From: Hydrogenophaga sp.
GTDB taxonomy: Bacteria > Pseudomonadota > Gammaproteobacteria > Burkholderiales > Burkholderiaceae_C
Assembly: GCA_025458415.1 (NCBI GenBank)
Contig: JALOSN010000055.1
Coordinates: 1 to 8,682, forward strand
DNA length: 8,682 bases
Direction: 5' to 3'
The notes under the pieces are model-generated. The model did no database searches. It had not been told where the DNA came from and was given only the letters and a program-made list of their open reading frames with translations. The number at the start of each line of letters is the position of its first letter. Positions within the stretch are counted from its first letter, which is position 1. Shown in pieces: positions 1 through 6,184 of the stretch. A program made the translations under genes and the position numbers.

Positions 1-1
1 T

Positions 2-652
2 GCCGATGGCCGAGCGGTGCAGCGTCTCCACGCGGTTGCCGACGGCCGCCACCATGCGTTTGACCTGGTGGTACTTGCCCTCGGTCAGGGTCAGCCGCAA
101 TTGCCGTTCACCGGTGCGTTCACAGGCCGCTGCCCGCACCGGGCGCGGATCGTCGTCGAGCACCACGCCTTCCAGCAGCCGCTGCAACTGCCGCTCATCG
201 ACCGGGTGTCGGGCGCCCACCTCGTACACCTTGGGCACGTGGTGCCGTGGGGAGGTCAGGCGGTGGATGAACTTGCCGTCGTCGGACAGCAGCAGCAGCC
301 CGGTCGTGTCCTGATCCAGTCGGCCGACCGCCTGCACGCCGGCCGCGGCTGTTCCGGCCCGCTGACGTAGCGGCGCGGGCAACAGGGTGTACACGCTGGG
401 GTGTGCGCCCGGCTTGTGCGAGCACTCGAACCCGGACGGCTTGTGCAGCATCAGGTAGGCGCGGCGCTGGAACTGCCACCGATCGCCCTGGACGGTGAAC
501 ACCAGGTCCGCGGTCTCCCAGACCGTGCCGGGATCGGTGCAGACCTGCGCGTCCGGACCCACCGTGACATGGCCCTGCTGGATCAGGCCGGAGCAGACCC
601 GGCGGGTTCCGAACCCCTGTGAAAAAAGCACATCCTGCAGCGACATCATCAT
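2..652 (-). CDS. rsuA: 16S rRNA pseudouridine(516) synthase RsuA, C-terminus cut by window edge
   Basis: Isomerises a uridine of 16S rRNA (U516 in E. coli) to pseudouridine during small-subunit assembly in the cytoplasm. The frame is open from 652 to the left edge, giving 217 residues against about 230 in the family, so only the last 15 or so are missing. Residues about 4-50 form an S4-like RNA-binding domain (FSQGFGTRRVCSGLI). The catalytic motif GRLDQDTTGLL covers residues 110-120, with the nucleophilic Asp113 encoded at 314-316. SPRHHVPKVYEV and the late TEGKYHQVKRM motif point to RsuA rather than the related RluB, RluE or RluF. Three in-frame ATG codons (652, 649, 646) precede SLQDVLFSQ. 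I chose the outermost, but 646 is equally possible. No clear Shine-Dalgarno is visible. The gene diverges from the DUF2062 gene. Family call is secure; exact start is not. Confidence 0.93.
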   Translation of the reverse strand, partial: MMMSLQDVLFSQGFGTRRVCSGLIQQGHVTVGPDAQVCTDPGTVWETADLVFTVQGDRWQFQRRAYLMLHKPSGFECSHKPGAHPSVYTLLPAPLRQRAGTAAAGVQAVGRLDQDTTGLLLLSDDGKFIHRLTSPRHHVPKVYEVGARHPVDERQLQRLLEGVVLDDDPRPVRAAACERTGERQLRLTLTEGKYHQVKRMVAAVGNRVETLHRSAIG

Positions 653-658
653 CCGCGC

Positions 659-702
659 ATTCTCGCCGGGTTCGCCGGCAATTCCTGCCGATCGGCGAGA
701 AT
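659..702. repeat. 10-bp perfect inverted repeat between divergent genes
   Basis: ATTCTCGCCG at 659-668 is the exact reverse complement of CGGCGAGAAT at 693-702. The 24-nt interior contains a second pair, CGGCA (676-680) and TGCCG (686-690), with loop ATTCC. It can therefore fold as a two-tier hairpin in RNA from either strand or act as a protein-binding dyad. It ends seven bases before the outermost rsuA start. Each arm ends in GAGAAT reading outward, a loose -10-like hexamer on both strands, but no matching -35 is evident. Confidence 0.5.
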
Positions 703-740
703 CGTGGGCTGAGCCGATCCCCACCTTCACCGCCACCGTC

Positions 741-1322
741 ATGTTCGAGCGCCTCAAGGCCAAGCTGCCCTCGCAGGAGAGCATCCGCGCCAACCGCTGG
801 TTGCGATGGCTGGGCCCGCTCATGCACCACCCCAAGCTCTGGCATTTCAGCCGTCGTGGCATCTCCTTCGGTGTGGCCATCGGCGTGTTCTTCGGCCTGC
901 TGGTGCCCATTGCACAGATCCCGCTGTCGGTGGCCTCCGCCGTGCTGCTGCGAGCCAATGTACCGGTGGCCGTGGCCAGCACCCTGGTCTCCAACCCCGC
1001 GACCTATGCCCCCCTCTGGTATGGCTCGTACCGGCTGGGCAAGTTCGTGCTGGGGCACGACACGCCGAGCGAAGAAGATGCCATGGCCTTGCTGAACCGG
1101 GCCCAAACCGAAGCCGGCCAGGCCCAGACCCTCAAGGGCACCATCAAGCGCTGGTTCAGTCAGCTGGGCGATATCGGCAAGCCGCTGTTTCTGGGCATGG
1201 CGCTGATGGCCAGTGTCTCGGGTGTGGCGGCCTATTTCCTCGTCAGCGGACTGTGGGTGCTGCGGGTACGATGGACACGCTCGCGCCGCCTGCGCGAGCG
1301 CGGACCCCAGCGCGTGACGTGA
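741..1322 (+). CDS. DUF2062 family inner-membrane protein
   Basis: A 193-residue protein of the DUF2062 family, whose biochemical role is not established. Residues about 20-105 match the family pattern. An amphipathic start is followed by GISFGVAIGVFFGLL (40-54), a hydrophobic run to about 70, then RANVPVAVASTLVSNPATYAP (71-91) with the characteristic VSNP turn. A further hydrophobic segment lies at about 149-176, followed by an Arg-rich C-terminus (RWTRSRRLRERG) that fits a cytoplasmic tail. I read three or four membrane segments. The frame is open further upstream to about 495, but that part antisenses rsuA, and family proteins start near MFERLK, so ATG 741 is preferred. No obvious Shine-Dalgarno precedes it, leaving the start moderately uncertain. 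The next gene starts 46 nt downstream in the same direction. Confidence 0.9.
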   Translation: MFERLKAKLPSQESIRANRWLRWLGPLMHHPKLWHFSRRGISFGVAIGVFFGLLVPIAQIPLSVASAVLLRANVPVAVASTLVSNPATYAPLWYGSYRLGKFVLGHDTPSEEDAMALLNRAQTEAGQAQTLKGTIKRWFSQLGDIGKPLFLGMALMASVSGVAAYFLVSGLWVLRVRWTRSRRLRERGPQRVT

Positions 1323-1368
1323 TGGCGGCCCCGGCCTTGGTGGCCGACCAGCTTGCAGGATGTTTCCG

Positions 1369-2067
1369 ATGAACCATGTTTTCTCGCCACCACCGGTCGT
1401 CTCGGTGCCGGTGGTTGGCCGGTCTGAGCGTTTTCCGGTGCACCGCGTCTATTGTGTCGGCCGCAACTACGCGGCGCATGCGCGCGAGATGGGTTTCACC
1501 GGGCGCGAGCCACCGTTCTTTTTCCTGAAACCGGCCGATGATGCCTTGGTGATCGCCGATGGCCAGGGCCCGACTCCGGTGCCCTACCCCAGCCTCACCG
1601 GTGACCTGCACCATGAGATCGAATGTGTGGTGGCGATCGGCCGTGGTGGCCGGGATATCGAGGCAGCCGACGCCGGGCAGCACATTTTCGGCTACGCCGT
1701 CGGCATCGATCTGACGCGTCGGGACCTGCAGGCCAGCATGAAGCAGCAGGGCCGCCCCTGGTGCATCGGCAAGGCGTTCGACCACTCCGCCCCGATAGGT
1801 CCCATCACCGAAGCAGCGCAGGCCGGTGACCCGAGTCATGCGGGCATCTGGCTGAAGGTCAACGGCAACGAACGCCAGCGCAGCGACCTGGGGCAGCTGA
1901 TCTGGAGCGTGGGCGAGATCATCGAGCACCTCTCGCGCGCCTGGGAACTGCAGCCCGGCGACCTGATCTACACCGGAACACCGGAAGGCGTGGGCAGCCT
2001 GGTCCGTGGCGATGTGGTCACGGGTGGCGTGCAGGGCCTGGTGGACATCTCGGTCCGGATCGTTTGA
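1369..2067 (+). CDS. fumarylacetoacetate hydrolase (FAH) family protein, probable acylpyruvate/fumarylpyruvate hydrolase
   Basis: A 232-residue cytosolic metal-dependent C-C bond hydrolase of the short FAH branch, which includes E. coli YcgM, human FAHD1 and NagK-type fumarylpyruvate hydrolases. VYCVGRNYAAHAREMG (27-42) and FFFLKPADD (50-58) open the fold. The HHEIECVVAIG segment supplies Glu83 and Glu85, and GYAVGIDLTRRDLQ supplies Asp114, the expected divalent-metal ligands. KAFDHSAP (135-142) and YTGTPEGVG (201-209) complete the active site. AGGA at 1357-1360 lies 8 nt before ATG 1369 and overlaps the alternative ATG 1360, so 1369 is favoured. Length is normal for the family. The NagK-like motif spacing suggests a fumarylpyruvate-type substrate, as in gentisate degradation, but no other gentisate gene is present. 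The substrate is therefore inference and I give no gene symbol. Confidence 0.92.
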   Translation: MNHVFSPPPVVSVPVVGRSERFPVHRVYCVGRNYAAHAREMGFTGREPPFFFLKPADDALVIADGQGPTPVPYPSLTGDLHHEIECVVAIGRGGRDIEAADAGQHIFGYAVGIDLTRRDLQASMKQQGRPWCIGKAFDHSAPIGPITEAAQAGDPSHAGIWLKVNGNERQRSDLGQLIWSVGEIIEHLSRAWELQPGDLIYTGTPEGVGSLVRGDVVTGGVQGLVDISVRIV

Positions 2068-2104
2068 TGACCAGTGACGGGCGTCCATCGGCCGGCCCGC
2101 CTTC

Positions 2105-2110
2105 TATAAT
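2105..2110 (+). promoter_or_regulatory. candidate -10 box (TATAAT) for the TRAP binding-protein gene
   Basis: A perfect TATAAT sits in an AT-richer stretch of the 184-nt gap between the FAH-family gene and the binding-protein gene. It would give a leader of about 135 nt. No good -35 hexamer is present at 16-18 nt (the bases there read near CGTCCA), so the promoter may depend on an activator. Assignment rests on the -10 match and position only. Confidence 0.35.
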
Positions 2111-2135
2111 TTCGCATGGGTAAATCCATTTCGCA
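2109..2135 (+). repeat. direct repeat ATTTCGCA x2 flanking an ATGG/CCAT dyad
   Basis: ATTTCGCA occurs at 2109-2116 and again at 2128-2135, 19 bp apart. Between them lies a short inverted repeat, ATGG (2116-2119) and CCAT (2126-2129). The block overlaps the end of the TATAAT box and the likely transcription start, where an operator would be expected. A second small direct repeat, GACCT at 2173-2177 and 2180-2184, lies further down the leader. The binding protein is unknown. Confidence 0.35.
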
Positions 2136-2251
2136 CAATCGGCAAACGTATCCGAACGGCCCATACGGGTTAGACCTCTGACCTTTCGTGCTGCAGCGAC
2201 CTACATTGCCTCCGGTCACCCCCTCCAACCATCCCCTACAGGAGACTTCCC

Positions 2252-3298
2252 ATGATCCAGCGCAGAACCCTGCTCCAGTCCGGTGCGGCCATTGCCCTCG
2301 GTGCACCGGCCCTCACCGGTTTTGCCCAGCAGAGCGTGACCCTCAAGTTCCACACCTTCATGTCGCCGCAGTCCAACGTGTGGCTGAACATGCACAAGGC
2401 CTGGATGGACAAGGTCGAGAAGGACTCGGGTGGCCGCATCAAGTTCGAGGCCTACCCGGCCATGCAGCTGGGCGGTTCGCCGGTCCAGCTGTTCGACCAG
2501 GCGCGCGACGGTGTGGTCGACGTGGTCTGGACCCTGCCCGGCAACACCCCCGGCCGCTTCCCGCGCACCGAGGTGTTTGAACTGCCCTTCATGATGAACA
2601 ACGCCGAGGCCACGTCCAAGGCCTTCTGGGAGTACATCCAGACGTCGGCGGCCGACGAGTACCGCGACGTGCAGCCGATCGCTCTGCAGGTGCACGGTCC
2701 GGGCATGTTCCACATGCGCAACAAGCTGGTCAAGACCGCCGAAGACCTGCGCGGCTCCAAGGTGCGTGGTCCGACCCGCCAGATCACCAAGATGCTGGGC
2801 TACCTGGGTGCCACCCCGGTCGGCATGCCGCTGCCGCAGATTCCGGACGCCCTGTCCAAAGGTGTGATCGATGGCTGCGTCATTCCGTGGGAAGTGGCGC
2901 CCTCGGTCAAGGTGCATGAACTGACCAAATTCCACAGCGAGTTCGACCCGGCTGGCGGCGCGCTCTACACCACCACGTTCGTGATGGCCATGAACAAGGC
3001 CAAGTACGCCCAGCTTGCGCCCGATCTCAAGGCCATCATCGACCGCAACTCGGGCATCGAGACGTCCGGCTGGCTGGGCAAAACGCAACAGGCGGGCGAT
3101 CCGGCGGGTCGCAAGGCGGCGGTGGACCAGGGCAACACCATCCACACCATTTCGGCCGCCGACGCGCAGGAGTTCCGCCGCAAGGCCCGTCTGGTCGAGG
3201 TCGAGTGGATGCAGGACATGGACAAGCGCGGTTTCAATGGCAAGAAGCTGTTCGACACGGCCAAGGCCCTGATCGAGAAACACGGCAAGAAAGCCTGA
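2252..3298 (+). CDS. TRAP transporter substrate-binding protein, DctP family
   Basis: A 348-residue periplasmic solute-binding protein of a tripartite ATP-independent periplasmic transporter, which captures a substrate (usually a carboxylate) for a DctQ/DctM-type permease. The leader MIQRRTLLQSGAAIALGAPA has twin arginines at 4-5 and a hydrophobic stretch, suggesting Tat export. Cleavage after GFA at about residue 25 is likely. The mature part starts with VTLKFHTFM and carries the DctP hallmarks YPAMQLGG (68-75), a GVVDVVWTLPG segment, FELPFMM (109-115) and KVRGPTR (170-176). Arg172 or Arg176 is expected to hold the substrate carboxylate. AGGAGA at 2240-2245, 6 nt before ATG 2252, fixes the start. 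No permease gene is adjacent: a terminator follows, then an unrelated Nudix gene. It is therefore an orphan binding protein in this window. Substrate cannot be told. Confidence 0.94.
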   Translation: MIQRRTLLQSGAAIALGAPALTGFAQQSVTLKFHTFMSPQSNVWLNMHKAWMDKVEKDSGGRIKFEAYPAMQLGGSPVQLFDQARDGVVDVVWTLPGNTPGRFPRTEVFELPFMMNNAEATSKAFWEYIQTSAADEYRDVQPIALQVHGPGMFHMRNKLVKTAEDLRGSKVRGPTRQITKMLGYLGATPVGMPLPQIPDALSKGVIDGCVIPWEVAPSVKVHELTKFHSEFDPAGGALYTTTFVMAMNKAKYAQLAPDLKAIIDRNSGIETSGWLGKTQQAGDPAGRKAAVDQGNTIHTISAADAQEFRRKARLVEVEWMQDMDKRGFNGKKLFDTAKALIEKHGKKA

Positions 3299-3314
3299 GC
3301 TGCCTGAACCCCGC

Positions 3315-3343
3315 AAAAAAACCGGGCATGTCCCGGTTTTTTT
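3315..3343. terminator. bidirectional rho-independent terminator
   Basis: Seven A residues plus CCGGG (3315-3326) pair exactly with CCCGG plus seven T residues (3332-3343) around the 5-nt loop CATGT. The 12-bp stem has a U-tract on either strand, so it can stop transcription both ways. It begins 16 nt after the binding-protein stop codon and ends its transcript. Confidence 0.92.
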
Positions 3344-3362
3344 GTGGTCCTTCATCACGGGC

Positions 3363-3368
3363 TACACT
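3363..3368 (+). promoter_or_regulatory. candidate -10 box (TACACT), possible leaderless start for the Nudix gene
   Basis: TACACT ends 7 nt before ATG 3376, so transcription would begin at or next to the start codon. No Shine-Dalgarno is present between the terminator and the ATG, which fits a leaderless message. The only -35 candidate, TTGTGG at 3342-3347, overlaps the terminator tail with a short 15-nt spacer, so the promoter is weakly supported. Confidence 0.3.
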
Positions 3369-3375
3369 GCCTTTC

Positions 3376-3930
3376 ATGATCCGCCCGCCAGCCAAACACT
3401 GCCGCAACTGCGGCACTGCCGTGGACCTCCGCCTGCCCGATGATGGCGACACCAGGATGCGCGCGGTCTGCCCCGCTTGCCACACGGTGCATTACGACAA
3501 TCCGCTGAACGTGGTGGGCACGGTGCCGGTCTGGGGTGAGCATGGCGAGCAGGTTCTGCTGTGCAAGCGCAACATCGAGCCGCGCAAGGGCAAATGGACG
3601 CTGCCGGCCGGCTTCATGGAGCTGGGAGAAACCGTCGCCGAAGGGGCGATGCGGGAAACCGATGAGGAAGCCGGCGCCCAGATCAGCCTGGGCGAACTGT
3701 TCACCCTGATGAACGTGCCACGGGTCGGTCAGGTGCACTTCTACTACCGCGCCCGCCTGCTCAGCGACCAGTTCCAGCCGGGCATCGAGACCATGGAGGC
3801 CCGGCTGTTCAGCGAGGCCGAGATTCCCTGGGACGAACTGGCCTTTCGCACCGTGCGCGAGACACTGGAGCGCTATTTTGCCGATCGCCGCAGCGGTCGC
3901 TTCGGCTTCCACGTGCTGGACATCGTCTGA
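3376..3930 (+). CDS. Nudix hydrolase with N-terminal zinc ribbon
   Basis: A 184-residue cytosolic pyrophosphohydrolase acting on a nucleoside-diphosphate-linked compound; the substrate is not predictable here. An N-terminal zinc ribbon of the Nudix_N_2 type has Cys9, Cys12, Cys32 and Cys35 (CRNC and CPAC), followed by the typical HYDNP (39-43). The Nudix box is complete over 79-101: Gly79, Glu85, Arg93-Glu94, Glu97-Glu98 and Gly100, so Mg2+-dependent catalysis should be intact. The usually hydrophobic position after Arg-Glu is Thr95, a mild deviation. Lys73-Trp74-Thr-Leu-Pro leads into the box, as is typical. The start at 3376 has no ribosome binding site but directly precedes the zinc ribbon, and the frame further upstream would run back through the terminator. 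The microprotein gene follows after 18 nt, probably in the same transcript. Confidence 0.94.
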   Translation: MIRPPAKHCRNCGTAVDLRLPDDGDTRMRAVCPACHTVHYDNPLNVVGTVPVWGEHGEQVLLCKRNIEPRKGKWTLPAGFMELGETVAEGAMRETDEEAGAQISLGELFTLMNVPRVGQVHFYYRARLLSDQFQPGIETMEARLFSEAEIPWDELAFRTVRETLERYFADRRSGRFGFHVLDIV

Positions 3931-3948
3931 CCCCGCGAGGTACGGCCC

Positions 3949-4086
3949 ATGGGCATCTGGATCGAGCTTGGCATTTTCCTGCTGATACTGGCCTTCGGCG
4001 TGTGGCAGCTGCACGATGTGAAGAAGGCGCAGGCCGAGCGACGGCGTCGCGAGGCGGCCGAGCGCGCCGACCCGCCCAGCCGATAG
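3949..4086 (+). CDS. 45-residue single-pass membrane microprotein
   Basis: A small frame, ATG 3949 to TAG 4084-4086, encoding 45 residues. GAGG at 3937-3940 lies 8 nt upstream as a ribosome binding site. The first 20 residues (MGIWIELGIFLLILAFGVWQ) form one hydrophobic helix with acidic Glu6 near the N-terminus. LHDVKKAQ then leads into a highly charged tail rich in Arg, Glu and Ala (RRRREAAERA) that is probably a short cytoplasmic helix. The layout is that of a small membrane-anchored protein, not random sequence. It lies 18 nt after the Nudix stop codon and ends 22 nt before the convergent recD stop codon. I believe similar small proteins exist in related Burkholderiales, but this is recollection and its function is unknown. 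Ribosome site, hydrophobic pattern and operon position support it. Confidence 0.72.
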   Translation: MGIWIELGIFLLILAFGVWQLHDVKKAQAERRRREAAERADPPSR

Positions 4087-4108
4087 CCTGGTTCCACCGC
4101 CGGACGCT

Positions 4109-6184
4109 TCAGAGCCCGCCGACCCGCTCCACCCGACGGCGGAGCGCCGCCTCCAGCACCTCGGGACCGCCGGGGGAACCCACCAGGGTGAACCGAAGCC
4201 GTGCACGGGTGATGGCCGTGTAGACCAGTTCGCGCGTGAGCACCGGCGAGGCCTGCGCCGGCAGCACCAGCGCCGCATGGTCAAACTCCGAACCCTGGGA
4301 CTTGTGAACGGTGATGGCAAACGCTGTCTGAACGTGGCGCAGGCGGCTGGGCAGCACCCAATGCACCGGTCGGTTCGGCCCACCCTGGAACGCCACCCGC
4401 AGCACCGGACCGGCGTCGGGCCGCTCGGGCACCGGCGCCGGCAGTGCGATGCCCACGTCACCGTTCATCAACCCCAGCGCCGGGTCGTTGTGGGTGACCA
4501 TGACCGGTCGGCCGGCATACCAGCCCCCGCGCGGAATTTCCAGCAGCCCAGCGCCGCGCAGCAATTGTTCGACCGCACGGTTCAGACCCTCGACACCCTG
4601 CGGTCCTTCCCGCACCGCCGCCAGGAGCTGAAAACGCCCCAGGGTCTGCAGGGCATGCAAGGCCCACTCATCGTAGGCTGCCGCTGGCGCGTCAGGCGCC
4701 GGTCGGCTGGTCTGCACCGCGCGCAAGGTCTGGGCATGACCGGTCCAGACCGACGGGCTCGGTTCATCGAACAGGCCTGACTGAGCGGCGCTTTCGCTGC
4801 GCGGACCACCGTGCACCAGGTCCAGCAGGTGATCGGGCTGCGCGCTGTCGATCAGCTGCAGGTCGGGCAGGCCGGCTTTCAGCAGCCGGCGTACACCTTG
4901 GACATCGCCCGCATTGACCGCGGCCGCGAGCCGGCCGATGCCGCTGTCGGTGCCAAACCGATGGCTCACCCGCAGCTGGGTGACCGCCTGGTCCAGGGGC
5001 CGCCCCTGCGGGTCGGTCAGGGTCCCATCCCAGAAGGCGCCGGTGAGCCGATGCACCCAGTCGCGCGTGGCCGGGGTGTAGTGGCCCTGGTCGGCGCGGC
5101 GGCACAGGTCCCCCAGCACCGAGCCGGCCTCCACCGAGGCGAGCTGGTCCTTGTCGCCCAGCAGCACCAGGCGCGCAGCCGGTGGCAGGGCCATGACCAG
5201 GCGCGCCATCATCTCCAGGTCCAGCATGGAGGCCTCGTCCACCACCAGCACATCCAGCGGCAAGGGGTTGGTGGCATCGTGGCGCAGTCGGCGCGTGTCT
5301 GGGCGGCTGCCCAGCAGACGGTGCACCGTGGTCACCTCGACCGGAATGGCCTGGCGCAGGCGCTCCGGCTCGTGCAGGCCGTCCAGCGGCAGACGCTGCA
5401 CCGCGCCGGCGATGGACGCGTTCAGCCGCGCCGCCGCCTTGCCGGTGGGGGCAGCCAGGCGGATGCGCAGACGCTGGCGGCCACCGCTGGCTTCCAGCGC
5501 CAGGTGTTGCAGCAGCGCCAGCAGGCGCACCACGGTGGTGGTTTTGCCGGTACCTGGGCCGCCGGTGACGATGGCGAAATGGCTGCGTGCCGCCAGCGCA
5601 CAGGCGACCTGCTGCCAGTCCACGGCATCGGTCCGGTCGCGGGCTTCGGGAAACAACACCTGCAGCGCCTGGCGCAGCGGCGCTTCCGCGCCGGTCTGTG
5701 CCGCCTGCGCGGGCCAGGCCAGGCGGGCATCGATGTCAGCGCGCACCTGCTGCTCGTAGCGCCAGAAGCGTCGCAGGTACAGACGCTGATCTTCCAGCAC
5801 CAGCGGCGTGGTGCCGGGCCCGGTGCCCACCAGCGTGGGCTCGGTCAAGGCCGATCGCCAGCGCACCAGCGTCAGCCCCTGCAGCAGCGACAGCGGCGTC
5901 GGGATGCCTGCATCGATGTCCGTCAGCTGGGCGGCTGCCGGCAAGGACAGCGCGCGCACCGGGTCGTCCAGGGTCAGTCCCAGGTCCAGACAGACCTGGC
6001 CACGGCCCAGCTGATGGCTGGTCCAGGCCGCCGCGACCAGCAGCAGCGGGTCGGCCTGCGGCGCCTGGCTGGCCAGAAAGGCCGCGAACTGGCGGTCCAG
6101 CGGGCGCAGCCAGCCCTGGCTCACCCAGCGGTCGAGCCAGGCCAGGCAGGCCGACGGCGCATGACCCAGAAAGGTGGCGCTCAC
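4109..6184 (-). CDS. recD: exodeoxyribonuclease V subunit alpha RecD (5'-3' helicase)
   Basis: The fast 5'-3' SF1 helicase motor of the RecBCD enzyme, which unwinds and degrades DNA ends before RecA loading in double-strand break repair. 691 residues against 608 in E. coli, largely through loops in the second half. Helicase elements in order: Walker A GGPGTGKT (208-215), AAPTGKAAARL (244-254), TTVHRLLG (285-292), Walker B VVDEAS (314-319), LLGDKDQL (341-348), VSHRFG (406-411), TVHKSQGSEF (625-634) and YTAITRAR (655-662). All key residues are present. The N-terminal 150 residues match the RecB-contacting domain (RPLDRQFAAFL). The start is GTG 6184-6182, overlapping the recB TGA in the sequence GTGA. 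This 4-nt overlap implies translational coupling to recB, so breaks in recB may lower RecD production. Confidence 0.96.
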   Translation of the reverse strand: MSATFLGHAPSACLAWLDRWVSQGWLRPLDRQFAAFLASQAPQADPLLLVAAAWTSHQLGRGQVCLDLGLTLDDPVRALSLPAAAQLTDIDAGIPTPLSLLQGLTLVRWRSALTEPTLVGTGPGTTPLVLEDQRLYLRRFWRYEQQVRADIDARLAWPAQAAQTGAEAPLRQALQVLFPEARDRTDAVDWQQVACALAARSHFAIVTGGPGTGKTTTVVRLLALLQHLALEASGGRQRLRIRLAAPTGKAAARLNASIAGAVQRLPLDGLHEPERLRQAIPVEVTTVHRLLGSRPDTRRLRHDATNPLPLDVLVVDEASMLDLEMMARLVMALPPAARLVLLGDKDQLASVEAGSVLGDLCRRADQGHYTPATRDWVHRLTGAFWDGTLTDPQGRPLDQAVTQLRVSHRFGTDSGIGRLAAAVNAGDVQGVRRLLKAGLPDLQLIDSAQPDHLLDLVHGGPRSESAAQSGLFDEPSPSVWTGHAQTLRAVQTSRPAPDAPAAAYDEWALHALQTLGRFQLLAAVREGPQGVEGLNRAVEQLLRGAGLLEIPRGGWYAGRPVMVTHNDPALGLMNGDVGIALPAPVPERPDAGPVLRVAFQGGPNRPVHWVLPSRLRHVQTAFAITVHKSQGSEFDHAALVLPAQASPVLTRELVYTAITRARLRFTLVGSPGGPEVLEAALRRRVERVGGL

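Noticed and set aside
195..1106. A 303-residue minus-strand open frame over rsuA and DUF2062
   Set aside because: It crosses the divergent gene boundary and is not in the RsuA frame; the RsuA frame on the same strand carries all family motifs.
2216..3358. A 380-residue minus-strand open frame opposite the TRAP binding protein
   Set aside because: It is the antisense of a secure DctP-family gene with a proper ribosome site, and its start lies beyond the terminator. His/Leu/Gly-rich shadow translation.
3355..4461. A 368-residue minus-strand open frame over the Nudix gene and the recD end
   Set aside because: Overlaps secure genes in wrong frames and shows only Arg/Cys/Gly-rich shadow sequence.
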